Shown here: positions 1 to 10,293 of the stretch, piece by piece
How positions within the stretch are numbered: position 1 is the first letter of the stretch
Layout: each line of letters begins with the position of its first letter
DNA from: Pinus tabuliformis
Taxonomy: Eukaryota; Streptophyta; Pinopsida; Pinales; Pinaceae
DNA: 64,000 bases
Assembly (NCBI GenBank): GCA_031772625.1
Contig: CM062807.1
Span: 1,146,979,007-1,147,043,006, forward strand
Direction of reading: 5' to 3'
Notes under the pieces: generated by a model
Database searches by the model: none
Seen by the model: only the letters and a program-made list of their open reading frames with translations
Told to the model about the DNA's origin: nothing
Made by a program: the position numbers and the translations under genes

Positions 1-218
1 CAAAATGGTCCCCTTACTTTTATTTTTATTAAAATATATAACTAATTGAATTAACTTATTTATTTGAATTTGGGTTTTGCCCCTAATCTGGTCCATCTAA
101 CCATTTCCTGATCAAATTTAGTTGTTTGACAATATAGCCGTTATCTGGTCAAGAAATATAGTTGTTGGATGCTCTGCTCTAACTATTTAATATGCTAAAC
201 AAGATCTGTTTATTCAAC
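1..218. other. AT-rich left edge, no gene seen
   Basis: I see no coding signal here. The stretch is AT-rich and leads into a short hairpin-bearing repeat. It may be part of the same Tat-like element whose pol follows, or an insertion in it; the window edge prevents a decision. Confidence 0.4.
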
Positions 219-307
219 TTGTCTTAACGATGAACCACACTGGTGGGTTCGAAACGCGTTGACAAATGAAATATCATGTGATTTACGCCGAAAAATTTCT
301 CATAAAG
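219..307 (+). repeat. Hairpin-bearing short repeat, copy a
   Basis: This segment resembles 3195-3279. Both carry GATGAACC, a short loop, GGTTCGAAA, then a CATG(A)TGTGATT block and a CCGAAA block. The hairpin arms here are around 232-250. Copy a sits just before the RNase H-like fragment and copy b just before the integrase, so the repeat flanks a block of about 3 kb. It could be the tail of an inserted element or a duplicated junction. Its family is unknown to me. Confidence 0.5.
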
Positions 308-737
308 AATGAAAATGTTAAAGCTACCCCCCAGCAAGGAATTTGGGTCATGTCTTTTGATGGGGCTTGTTCTAAGGAAGGAGCCAGGGCCAGTGTTTTC
401 CTTCTCTCCCCATCCGAGGAGTATCTAATGTTTTCTTTAACACTCCAAGTCACATGCACCAACAACGTGGTTGAATATGAAGCCCTATTGTTAGGCTTGA
501 AGCTGCCCAAGCTAAGAAGATTCAACAACTACTAATCATTGGATATTTTGACTTGATGGTGTCACAAATAAGAGGGACTTTCAACACCAAGCACCAAAAA
601 CCTGATACCATATAGGGAAAGGATTGTTCACATGATAAAGGGATTTAAGGAAGTTTCTTTCCAGGCTGTTGATCGTCGTCTAAATGACTCGGTTGATACC
701 CTAGCTGGGGCAACATCTACTTCTTCCATAATTGACA
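266..737 (+). pseudogene. Tat-type second RNase H remnant (Ty3/gypsy pol)
   Basis: The open part (266-535) contains WVMSFDGACSKEGARASVFL and later TCTNNVVEYEALLLGLK. This matches the archaeal-type RNase H of plant Tat-group Ty3/gypsy elements, where FDGA supplies the first catalytic Asp and TNN-EYEA the Glu. After a stop at 533-535 the similarity continues in other frames (RERIVHMIKGFKEVSFQAVDRR, then LAGATS) to about 737, so frameshifts are present. This domain normally degrades the RNA strand of the RNA/DNA hybrid and lies between the main RNase H and integrase. Here it lies upstream of reverse transcriptase, which is odd (see findings). Non-functional. Confidence 0.72.
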
Positions 738-752
738 ATGACACATTAAAAC

Positions 753-2400
753 TTGGAAGATGTGTGGTCTGACACCATTCATAGGCCTTTTTTCCCTTAT
801 TATGAAGACCATTGGCCTATTTTTGAAGATGACAAAGACATAAACGACTTCCTTCAAAACCATAACAAACCCCTTACAAGAGTTAGGGACATAATTAATG
901 AGCAACATTTAGATAGGAATGATGTTACCATGACCAAGCCCGATAACCAAGAGTCACCTGATACATTGGACCTCAACCTTGGATCTGAAACCTCTCCTCA
1001 AATAATTAATATCATGAAAGGGTTGTCTAAAGAGGAAAGGGATGAAATCAAAAAATTGTTAAGGGAATTCAAGGATGTGTTTGCTTGGTCTTATGATGAG
1101 TTGAAAGCCTACAACCCTGAAATTATATAACATGTCATTCCTCTCAAGGAAGGAACAAAGCCTACTAAGCAAAAGTTAAGACGGATGAACCCCAAACTTG
1201 CCCCCTTGGTCAAAGAAGAACTCCAAAAGATGGTTGATGCTAGAACCATTACTCCCATACGAAACTCATCCTGGATTTCCAAACCTGTGATCACTCGCAA
1301 GAAGATTGGCAACATTAGGATGTGCATTGATTCTAGGGATCTCAATCTAGTGTGCTTGAAGGACAATTACCCATTTCCTAACATGGAGAACCTATTACAA
1401 AGGATAACTAGGTCACAAATGATGTCATTCTTGGATGGGTTTTCAGGGTACAACCAAGTGATTGTAAAAGAGGAAGATCATTTGAAAATTTCCTTCATTA
1501 TACCATGGGGAACTTACATGTTTCTCAGGATGTCGTTTGGTCTACTCAATGTTGGGTCTACTTTTGAAAGGGCCATGGATTTCTCTTTCATGGACCTCAT
1601 TGGGAAGACCATGGAAACCTACTAAGACGACTTGACTGTGGCTTCCAAAGAAAGAAAAGACCATTGTAAACACTTGAGGAAAGTATTCGAGAAATGTAGA
1701 CAATGCAACATTTCCTTGAACCCTAATGAATCTATCTTTAGTGTTGAAAAAGGCAAATTGCTTGGGCACATAGTCTCCAAATATGGGATTAGCATTGACC
1801 TCGAAAGGATCTAGGTAATAAAATATATTCCTCCTCCAAAGGACCAAGGTTCCCTAAGATATTTATTCGGAAAAATCAACTCTGTGAGAATATTTATACC
1901 AAACTTTGTCGTGATCGTAAGGCCCATGAATGACCTCCTAAATAAGGACACACCCTACATATGGAACCATACAATGAATAGCGCGTTTGAAGAAATCAAA
2001 GAAATAATCACCTCGGCCCCTGTCCTTGTTAGCCCTAATTATACCAAAGATTTCATCATCTACTCTTTTGCCTCTAAAGATACTATTTATAGAATACTTA
2101 TGAAAAAAGATAATGAAGGGAGAGAAAGACCCATAGCCTTTACGATCAAACCACTGCATGATGTTGAGACAAGTTACTCAATCATTGAAAAGAAAGCTTA
2201 TGCCCTTGTCAAATCTCTCAAGTACTTCAGAGTATATGTGGGATACAACAAAATATATGCATATGTCCCTTATCCCACTATAAGAGATGTGTTATCACAA
2301 ACTAATTACCTTGGCTCTAGGGGAAAGTGGGTATCCAAAATCTAGGAATATGACCTTGATATCCACCCCAAGAAAATCATCAAGGGAAAAGACTAGTTGA
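753..2400 (+). pseudogene. Ty3/gypsy (Tat-like) reverse transcriptase plus RNase H, broken by stops
   Basis: One reading frame covers the pre-RT linker (FKDVFAWSYDEL), RT fingers and palm (MCIDSRDLNL, FLDGFSGYNQV, MSFGLLNVGSTFERAM), the connection (LLGHIVSKYGI) and RNase H (APVLVSPNYTKDFIIYSFAS), ending with KWVSKI-EYDLDIHPKKIIKG. In-frame stops occur at 1128-1130, 1623-1625, 1812-1814 and 2343-2345. The stop at 1623-1625 lies inside the catalytic Y-x-DD box (TAC TAA GAC GAC). RT would copy element RNA into cDNA in cytoplasmic particles; this copy cannot. There is no frameshift across about 1.6 kb, so decay is mostly by point mutation. The Tat-group assignment rests on the linker, the KGQ-like tail and the neighbouring second RNase H. 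Confidence 0.85.
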
Positions 2401-2800
2401 GATGCTAATTGAAAGAAACAACGAAGCCATAAAAAGGGGGGAAGAAGAACATGTATGTGCCCCTTTTATGGAGCTTGAAGAGGATGATTGGTATAAGGAC
2501 ATTATTTATTATTTGCTCAAGCTATTAGCTCCTCCTCATGGTCGCTCCATTAACTAGAGAATCCAAGAACATGAAGCAGATATTAAGCACAACCACTCTC
2601 ATTCCTCATCTTTAGCTAAACATGCAGTGAAATCCAATCACCATGTCTACATCGAGGATTCTCGGATAATCTCTAGGGTTGATCACTTCCATCATAGGAA
2701 GCTTCGAGAACCCCTTGAAATTTAAAAGTGCACTAGTAATCTTAACAGGGATGATGGTTGGAAGTTAAGTGAAGTTAGATCCTTGCCCTCTCTTCATAAA
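2401..2800 (+). pseudogene. Degenerate pol connection region
   Basis: The pieces readable here (MELEEDDWYKDIIYYLLKL around 2470-2525) resemble the spacer after RNase H in Tat-group elements, a W-Y-x-D-I-x-Y-L-L type motif preceding integrase. Several stops and frame changes are present. No domain is complete. Confidence 0.45.
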
Positions 2801-2804
2801 TTGT

Positions 2805-2828
2805 TATATATATATATATATATATATA
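2805..2828. repeat. (TA)n microsatellite
   Basis: A simple TA run of about 12 units followed by an AT-rich stretch. Confidence 0.9.
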
Positions 2829-3194
2829 ATTTGTTATTTCTATTTTTATATTGCAATATATATCTCCTTTGACCTCCCTATTAAAATATTATCCAATATT
2901 TTAATATAATAATATTTAAATCTAATTGTTGACTATATTTTTTTAATAATAACCATTTGATAAATATATTAAACTTATTTTTAATGATATATTCGCAAAT
3001 ATTCACTTCTTATATTATTATTAAATTAATCTAACTAATTTGAATTCAACATTATTTTAATTAAAAATATTAATAAAATAAAATAAAACATAACAAAATA
3101 ATAATAAATTTATTAAACAAATTTTTAACGGCTAACTCTGGAGCCAGATGCATCCTTGTTATTTTAACATTCTGACTGATTGGTTTTTTCACCT
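2829..3194. other. AT-rich spacer inside the pol region, no gene
   Basis: Very AT-rich with many short ATTATTAAAT-like words and no coding signal. It separates the RNase H region from integrase and is bounded on the right by repeat copy b, so it is probably inserted or expanded material. Confidence 0.5.
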
Positions 3195-3279
3195 TTGTCC
3201 TGAGGATGAACCACATTAGATGGTTCGAAATGTCAACCAACAACTCATGATGTGATTAATCCGAAAGAATTTATCAAAG
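3195..3279 (+). repeat. Hairpin-bearing short repeat, copy b
   Basis: Second copy of the 219-307 repeat. It contains CTGAGGA (3200-3206), a hairpin with arms GAACCA (3208-3213) and TGGTTC (3221-3226), then GAAA (3227-3230). The arrangement recalls hammerhead ribozyme boxes but lacks convincing stems I and III. Confidence 0.5.
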
Positions 3280-3319
3280 TCCTCCTGATCTAGTTGATCA
3301 CAAAAGAAGAGCCTTCAGA

Positions 3320-4489
3320 TTGAAGGCATCCAAGTTCTTCTTGACCCAAGGTAGCCTAGGTTGGATGAGCCTTGACGGTATGATCCCTTTGTGTGTTAGT
3401 AAGGAAGAATCTAAAAGACGAATGAGAGAATTCCACATTGGGTTTTGTGGGGGACATTATGTCGCTCGAACTACTACTCACAAAATCTTGAGGGCTAGTT
3501 ACTACTGGCCCACCATCTTTGCTGACACATTAAACTTTGTAAAAAGATGCCAATCATGCCAATTATTCACTGGGAAACAACAACTAACTACCATGCCCTT
3601 AAGAAATGTTGTTGTGGACACACCCTTCGAGCAATGGGGCTTGGATTTTATTGGCGAATTCAAGGATAACTTGAGCCATGGGTACATGTGGATTCTCATG
3701 GCTACTGACTATTTCACCAAATGGGTTGAGGCTATTCCAACCAAGAAAACAACCAACCAAGTGGTTATGGATTTCCTTGAGGACAAAATTATTACCAGGT
3801 TTGGTGTTCCCACCAAAATTGTCACTGCCAATGCTAAGGCATTTGATTCCATGGCTTTAACATCCCTTTGTAATAAATATGGTATAATACTATCACATTC
3901 ATCTAACTATTATCCGCAAGGGAATGGCCAAGCTGAGTCAAGCAACAAGAACCTCATAAAGATAATCAAGCGAAAAATTGGGGAACATAAAAGGGATTGG
4001 GATAGCAAGATTAAGTATGCCCTTTGGGCAGACTGTACAACAGTGAAGGCATCAACCGCATTTACCTCATTCCAGCTAGTCTATGATTCCAAGGACAAAT
4101 TACTTGCCTAACTACAATTGCCTACGCTCGAATTCCTAAAAGCTTTCCCCAATCAGCAAGATGTTGTACAAACCCATATTCACCAGATAATTGAGGCTGA
4201 TGAAAATAGAAGGAATGCCCTTGATCATCTTGGCCACAACCATGATAAAATGAAAATTTCTTTTGACAAACATGTGAGGAACAAAGCCTTCAAACCCAAT
4301 GACCTCGTGCTTTTATGGGAGAAGATAAGGGAGAAGCCTAGCATGCACAAGAAATGGGACAACCTATGGGTAGGCACATTCAAGATATCTGATGTAGCAG
4401 CCATAAACTCTTATCATTTAGAAACTTTTGATGGGGAGTACATTCTACTTCCTGTGAATGGGCAACTCCTGAAAGAGTACTACCCATAA
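3320..4489 (+). pseudogene. Tat-like integrase, one stop and a lost catalytic Asp
   Basis: The reading begins within the integrase N-terminal half. It holds the HHCC zinc-binding motif (H-GFCGGH then C-QSC around 3440-3560) and the core with the first Asp in WGLDFIGEF and the Glu in NGQAESSN. The second catalytic Asp is replaced: the usual T-D-N-A-K-A-F reads T-A-N-A-K-A-F around 3820-3845. One in-frame stop at 4109-4111 separates the core from the C-terminal part (LVLLWEKIREKP, then LPVNGQLLKEYYP), which ends at a natural stop. No chromodomain is seen, as expected for the Tat group. Integrase would join element cDNA to chromosomal DNA; the substitution alone should abolish that. Confidence 0.88.
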
Positions 4490-4821
4490 GGCACTTGACA
4501 TTGTATTATATGCATGTTAGAGTAGGATGCATTTCATGTTGATTTTCTCATTATAACTAACATCATATGACATTACTCATGGTAGATTAGCTGCATTTAG
4601 GTTAGATTTGCATATTTTTACTTTCCTGTTGATTTTTACGGCCTAATACTAAGCATGGGTGATCATGAGACACCACAAAAACATGCTTCCCTGTGTGCTT
4701 GGTCTTTGATGTGTGCAACTAACATATCTATGTTAACAAGATATTGTTGGTGTTCTCATGACCTCCTGTCCAAGTAGCTTTACACACCGTTCTGAAAGCT
4801 CATGTCCCAGTTGGAGCCAGA
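4490..4821 (+). other. 3' untranslated spacer of the Tat-like element
   Basis: Non-coding. Its last part matches, in order, the reverse complement of 30468-30550, which lies between the integrase tail and LTR of the Tat-like element at 26781-34352. This supports its being internal 3' sequence rather than LTR. Confidence 0.55.
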
Positions 4822-6386
4822 GGTCACCCACCACCTATGGGTAGTATGCATAGGAGAAAATTTTCTCCTAGATGATCCTCAACCGGTAGCTAATAGCACC
4901 TTAAAAACCCAAATAGATCGATGTGCCATTTTCATCACCACCTGAGCTAGCCATGTGGTCCATCGCCCATATATTATGAATGTATGTTTGAAGGTGGGCC
5001 TCACGACCCAAAAGGTATGGCTTTTGATTGGTATAGTTGAGTAATTTTTCTTACTTGTCATGGGCACTGTTGAGCATGGATTGGTCGGGGGATTTGGTGA
5101 AAAGAATGGGTTAGGTCTGTGTTCTTGTCTCCACTACCCGATTTCATAGTTACCCTTGTATCCTAGTCTTGTGGGATCTCCTTTACTAGCCATTGGATTT
5201 AGGGTTGGCACTATATGGGAAATCCAATTTTGGTTGCATGGTCTAGCTTCCCAATACCACCTACATTACTCCCCTTCCACTCATTTCAGCCCCATTCATC
5301 TATTTTCCCATCCAAGTCCACATGTCTCCATTGGGTCCACATAAGGTTAGCCTCCCCCTCCCCTTGTCCACACCTTGGGTCGGGCCTAGAACGATGCTTC
5401 AGAGGTTGATGTAGCTAAAAATAAAATAAAAAGCATAATCTGGCCACTCTCAATAGGAAATATACTACATAATGCAAAAGATGGATGAGACACACAAATT
5501 TAGCATGTGGGCAAAAGCCAAACATGAGCTTTGCCCCTTATCCATGGCTATCACCCTGGTTCCTATGGGCCCTAGATGAGCCCCTTCCATCATTAAGGAA
5601 CCCATGATTGTCACAACCCCTTATGGGCGATGAACTAGCCCACATTAAGGGGGTATCCACTGCTACATATTACACATCATGCTCTCATCCCCTATAGCCC
5701 CGAGCACTTATAGAGAAAAATCAATCAAAGGCAAAAGGAATATGAATGAGGGTGGAAAAACAAAGGACAGGGTAACTCATGTACCATGATTTGCTACCTC
5801 CTACACTCATACACCCAAGTGTGGGCTTCCCTTATTATAGCTACCCTTATACCATGACATGTGGTCTGGATGATTCCCCTAATCCACACTTCGTTCCATT
5901 ACTACATCATTTGCCACCTAACACTTGAGGGATGTACCATGGACATGTCGCCCCATTTAGAGGTTGAAACCACCTAATAGGGTCCTTGGTTAACCCCCTA
6001 TTGAGATTGAAGACACTTGTACATGCCAAAGCCCATTGTGGAAGGGCATGCCACCATGAAGTGCCCCATTGATCCTATGTCTTGTAAGCTCTTTTACTTG
6101 ATTATTCAAATTATTTTTTATATTGGAGGGCAAGGGGACACATTGGATCTTATGCCGGATTGCAAGTCGGTCTCCATTTGGAGCTTGTTCTCCCTATACG
6201 GGGTCCTAGCCTTACAAAAGGCCACATTGGCCCTTGTATGGTGAGCGTTGAGAGCCATGGGCCTCCACCATAGCAGAGATTACTTCATGGATCCCCAACA
6301 CCAATCATTGATTGCTCATGTTACACCTTTAGGATGAGGATGATGCACCTGGTTCACCATGCCCAAGTGACTCCACACTTGCACCA
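4822..6386 (+). repeat. Tat-like 3' LTR, first segment (interrupted)
   Basis: The start is placed by alignment to two related LTRs: the solo LTR at 40407-45992, whose end is fixed by a target duplication, and 26781-30467, both read in reverse complement. Shared blocks include a CACCCAC start, a GGAGAAAATTTTCTCC block, TGTTTGAAGGTGGGCC, and a rc GCATCAACCT...GGCCCGACCC block near 5370-5420. The LTR is split by the Copia element beginning at 6387 and resumes at 24046. Small reading frames here are not conserved between copies and are not called as genes. Confidence 0.72.
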
Positions 6387-7472
6387 TGTGAAAATTTGGA
6401 AGACCCAAATTTCTACTGCAACAACTGATTAAGTTTCTTCTATTTGTCAAATAATTGAACAAATTATTTACTGTGTTCTATGATAAATATCAAAACCAAT
6501 ACACTAAAACCTCCACTAATTAAATTATATGTGAAAACAGGAACTAGGTAAGAAAGAAATAACACACACAAATGACACCATTGTTTTTGGACCAATGTTG
6601 TTGGAAAAACCCAGTGTGGGAAAAGCGGTGCAACAACTAAGGGTTTGCATTATTAAGCAGTAATTTCGGAATACAATCTTTGGATGACTTGCTAGCTATC
6701 CAATACAAAGAATCTGACTGACAAAGAAATGAGTAAGGTATACCTCACACTATCACTGGCTTTCCAACACTGATCCAAATGGCTAGCCCCTAGCTGCCTC
6801 TGCGCTTCTTTGTGTCACAGCTTCTAGGGCCTGCATCACTCCGACTTTTGCCCTCCTAGTCTCACACCCTAGCTTTTGGCTCTAGAACTCGACTCTCCAG
6901 CAACTTTCGAATCTCCTCTTAGGCTCTGCGTTGCCTCTGCATGACTCTACGCTACCCATTGTGGCCTCTGCGTTGCCTCTTCTGGATCCCTCTCTGCCTC
7001 CTCTACAATGTATTCCCAAATCAGGAACCATTCCTCCGGAAACTATCCCTTCTCCTCACTACAAGAAATCACTCCGATATCTCTTCGGCAACTGCTGTGC
7101 TACTCTCTTGAGAAATTCAATCTCTGATCTCTCACTCGATGTGTTTTCCAAATGCCCATCAAGCCTCCTCATATAATCTTCTCGTTGAGAACCAATGGCC
7201 CATATTAGATTCTAATCAATCGCTTAGATCATTTTGGCTTGATCCTCGTCTTCTTCTAGAAGTTTCATCCCCAGTTTGATTAATACCCTTTAAGTATTTT
7301 AATTTCCTAAGTTTAGACTTAAGCACCCATTAAAAATAGTTAATGATTTTAATATAACTGTCTCCGAGTGGAATTTCCCAAAATGATTTTTGGGTATTCT
7401 AGAATACGTGTGTCCAAGACTCCCTACAAATTTTGAGGGTTATAGCACATCCGATGCTACTAGAAATCAAAA
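6387..7472 (-). repeat. 3' LTR of the Copia element
   Basis: About 1.09 kb, aligned over its full length to 9415-10288 plus 23775-24040. The outer - strand start should be TG and has mutated (TTTTGATTT instead of TGTTGATTT). A purine-rich tract on the - strand (rc of about 7473-7486) abuts it, as expected for a polypurine tract. Confidence 0.88.
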
Positions 7473-8089
7473 CTCCCTCTTAGCGAGGAATGTGCTCTAG
7501 TAATGCAACCTGCTGAAGCATCACCCTTCTCTGTAACATCTCCCTCTGCGTTGCTGATGTCTGACATCACTACCCACCAAGTACTACACAAATGCTGCAT
7601 ATGTACAGTTGTTGACCCTTTCACTACCAACACTGCATCTATACTGCAACCCTTGTAAATGTTACATTTGTGTTGTTGCTATCCCTGCCATTGACAATGT
7701 TGCATTTGCATTGCAATCTTATCCAACTGCTCTTGTTATTTCTTCAGCAATGGAAAAACATAAAAAATTATTGAACAGGTGTTTAGTATGATGCATTTAT
7801 TTCTGGAGTTCCGACTGCTGCTAATCTTTGCGTTGTTATTGAAGCCACTACAGTGCTGCTAACTCTGCTTTGTGCCACCTACATTGTTGCCAACACTAGC
7901 TCTGCATTGTTCAGACTCTGGTGCTCCTAGCCACTGTAACTATCACTCCGACACTCCTCTACATCAATTGATCCTAGTTCTTCCTGCTACTTTTGATATG
8001 GGCTCCCATAGCAAGGTAATGATCCAAGAGGTGTACTCCTCAAGGATCTTGTCCATCTGCTGTTCTTTCAAACTACAATACTAGATCAC
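7473..8089 (-). other. 3' internal non-coding part of the Copia element
   Basis: No intact reading frame. The segment around 7860-8089 resembles 59760-60060 in the other gag-only Copia element, including a CAAGGATC block and the block ATCACCCCACCT. It is therefore a conserved non-polymerase segment shared by two LTR families. Confidence 0.5.
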
Positions 8090-8935
8090 CCCACCTCTCC
8101 CCTCGAGGTATCTGGGCAATCATGGTGAACTCCTCTTCCTCAATCTTTGTAGCTACAGCCTATGGTTCATGTTTCGCATCCTTGTCCTTCTTCTTTAGAG
8201 GACATTGCATAGCCTAGTGACCAAGTTCTCCACACCAGAAACATTTGATGTTTGAGACATCCTTCTTCTTTCTCCGTTGCTCCTGCTACCCCTTTGATGC
8301 AAGAGCTGCTTTTTCTTACTCCTCCTTGGGCTTCATCCCACTGTTGTTGCTTCCATTAAGTTTTCACTTGACTAAGTCTCACCTCATCTCTTCTTGTTGA
8401 AGAGCAGCCCACTTTCCTTCCCAATCTAGCAATTTCTCTCTACCCAGGATATTCTAGAGAAATGCTTGCCATTCTTCTAAAACTAAATTCAAGGCCAAGC
8501 ATACCATCTTTGTAGGTTGAGGTGTTGATCCTATAGCTACCAATTCATCTTTGACTTCCTGAAGCTTTGACAAGAACAGATCAATGCATTCCCCTTTCTC
8601 CATCTTAGTTGATCTCAACTTCTCCTCCAAGTACATCTTTCGTTGCTTGGAAGATCCTTGATATAACGTAGCCAAGGCACCCCACATCTCTTTCGTTGTC
8701 CCTTTGCCAACAATGTGACATACTATGTGATCCCTCACTCCATCGAGGCTCAACCGCTTGGCCTTCACCATTTCAGCCTTGTACTTCTTGAGTGGATCTG
8801 CATCAATAGGTACAACTACCACACTATCGACGTATGTCTTGAGATCATGCTTATCCAAAAGCCATAGTTGGATGCTCTATCCAACTGATCTTGATCTCTC
8901 AGCCCATTAGCTGTCATCTCTGTCAACAACAACAA
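8090..8935 (-). pseudogene. Copia gag with CCHC zinc knuckle, broken
   Basis: The longest open part (8454-8858, 134 codons) shows typical Copia Gag features: VRDHIVCHIVGKGTTKEMWGA and LYQGSSKQRKMYLEEKLRST, then a LDLFL-like helix. Beyond a stop, translation in the same direction continues with LLDWEGKWAALQQEE and a zinc knuckle, CFWCGELGH-x-AMQC, near 8205-8250. Gag packages the element RNA into virus-like particles. Several stops interrupt it. No protease, integrase, RT or RNase H is found between gag and the 3' LTR. Confidence 0.82.
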
Positions 8936-9402
8936 AAAATGTCAAACTGCCTCCTCTCTCCTCTGCGATGTTGTTGGGATGGCCTACGCACTCCCTGTTG
9001 GAGTTAGTAGATCTGCTCCTCCCTGTTGCTGCTCAACAAAATCAGAATTTATACTTCTTGGTTGGAAGTCCTCTGAGGAAGGATTTCCTCAAGGTAGTGT
9101 CTCCTTCTCTCTTCTGACATTTTTTCTGCCCCAGCAACTACTGCAGAAAACTGCGTCTACCCAAAAACTGCTCTACGCTGAAGCTTCTGCTGCGTTGCTT
9201 CCCCTGTTGCTGACAAATCTCGATTTGGAAATCTTATCTCTTTGTCGAATCACTCAGAAAGAGATCTTCCACGAAAATATTGCCCTCTTGGCTTGGACTG
9301 TGCAATACCTATAGGGTTTCAATCTCCTCCCTACTCAATACTTCGATCTCCCTCCTTCTCTTCAGCGTTGCCTCTTCCGATCTACTCCCTTGCTTCACCT
9401 GT

Positions 9403-9414
9403 GCTCTGATACCA
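9403..9414 (-). promoter_or_regulatory. Primer-binding site, initiator Met tRNA
   Basis: The reverse complement reads TGGTATCAGAGC directly next to the LTR at 9415. This is the standard plant iMet tRNA complement that primes minus-strand DNA synthesis, and it fixes the orientation. Confidence 0.95.
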
Positions 9415-10293
9415 TGTGAAAATTTGGAAGACCCAAATTTCTACTGCAACAACTAATTAAGTTTCTTCTGTTTGTCAAATAACTGAACGAATTATTTACT
9501 GTGTTCTACGGTAAATATCGAAACCAATACACTGCAACCTCCACTAATTAAATTATATTCGGAAACAAGAACTGAGGAAGAAAGAAATAACACACACAAA
9601 TGAAACCATCGTTTTTGGACCAATGTCCCCAGAAAATCCTAGTGTGGGAAAACCGGTGCAACAGCTAAGGGTTTGTATTATTAAGCAATAATTTCTAAAT
9701 ATAATCTTTGGATGCCTTGCTTGCTATCCAATATAGAGAATCTGACTCACAGAGAGATGAGTGAGATATACCTCACACTATCACTAGTGATCCAACACTG
9801 GTCCAACCACTGAATCGCTATCCCCCAGCTGCCTCTGTGCATTTTATGTGCAATCACTATGCTACTCTGCGTCATAGTTTCTAGGGCCTGCATCACTCCT
9901 TTTGGCTAATCGATTTTCTTCTGGAACTTCGACTTCTGCCCTCCCAGTCTCACACCTAGTCTTCTAGCTCTAGAAATCGACTCTCTATCAACCTTCGAAT
10001 ATCCTCTTAAGCTCTCGGCTGCCTCTACATGGCTCTACGTTGCCCAGCGTGGCCTCTGTGCCACCTCTTCTGGATCTCTCTCTGCCTCGTTTGCAATGTA
10101 TTCCTGGATTAAGAACCCTTCCTCTAGAAGCTATCCATGCCCCTCACTACAAGAAATCACTTCGATCTCTCTCCGGCAATTGTTGTGCTGCTCCCTTGAG
10201 AAATTCGATCTCTAATATATTACTCGATGTGTTTTCGAAATGCCCATCAAGCCTCCTCTTATAATCTTCTCATTGAGAACCAATGGCCAGATT
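9415..10293 (-). repeat. Copia 5' LTR, first part (split)
   Basis: It aligns with 6387-7260. At 10289-10293 the LTR stops with AGATT, and the identical AGATT at 23770-23774 precedes its continuation. Those are the target duplication of the nested Ty3 element. Confidence 0.9.
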
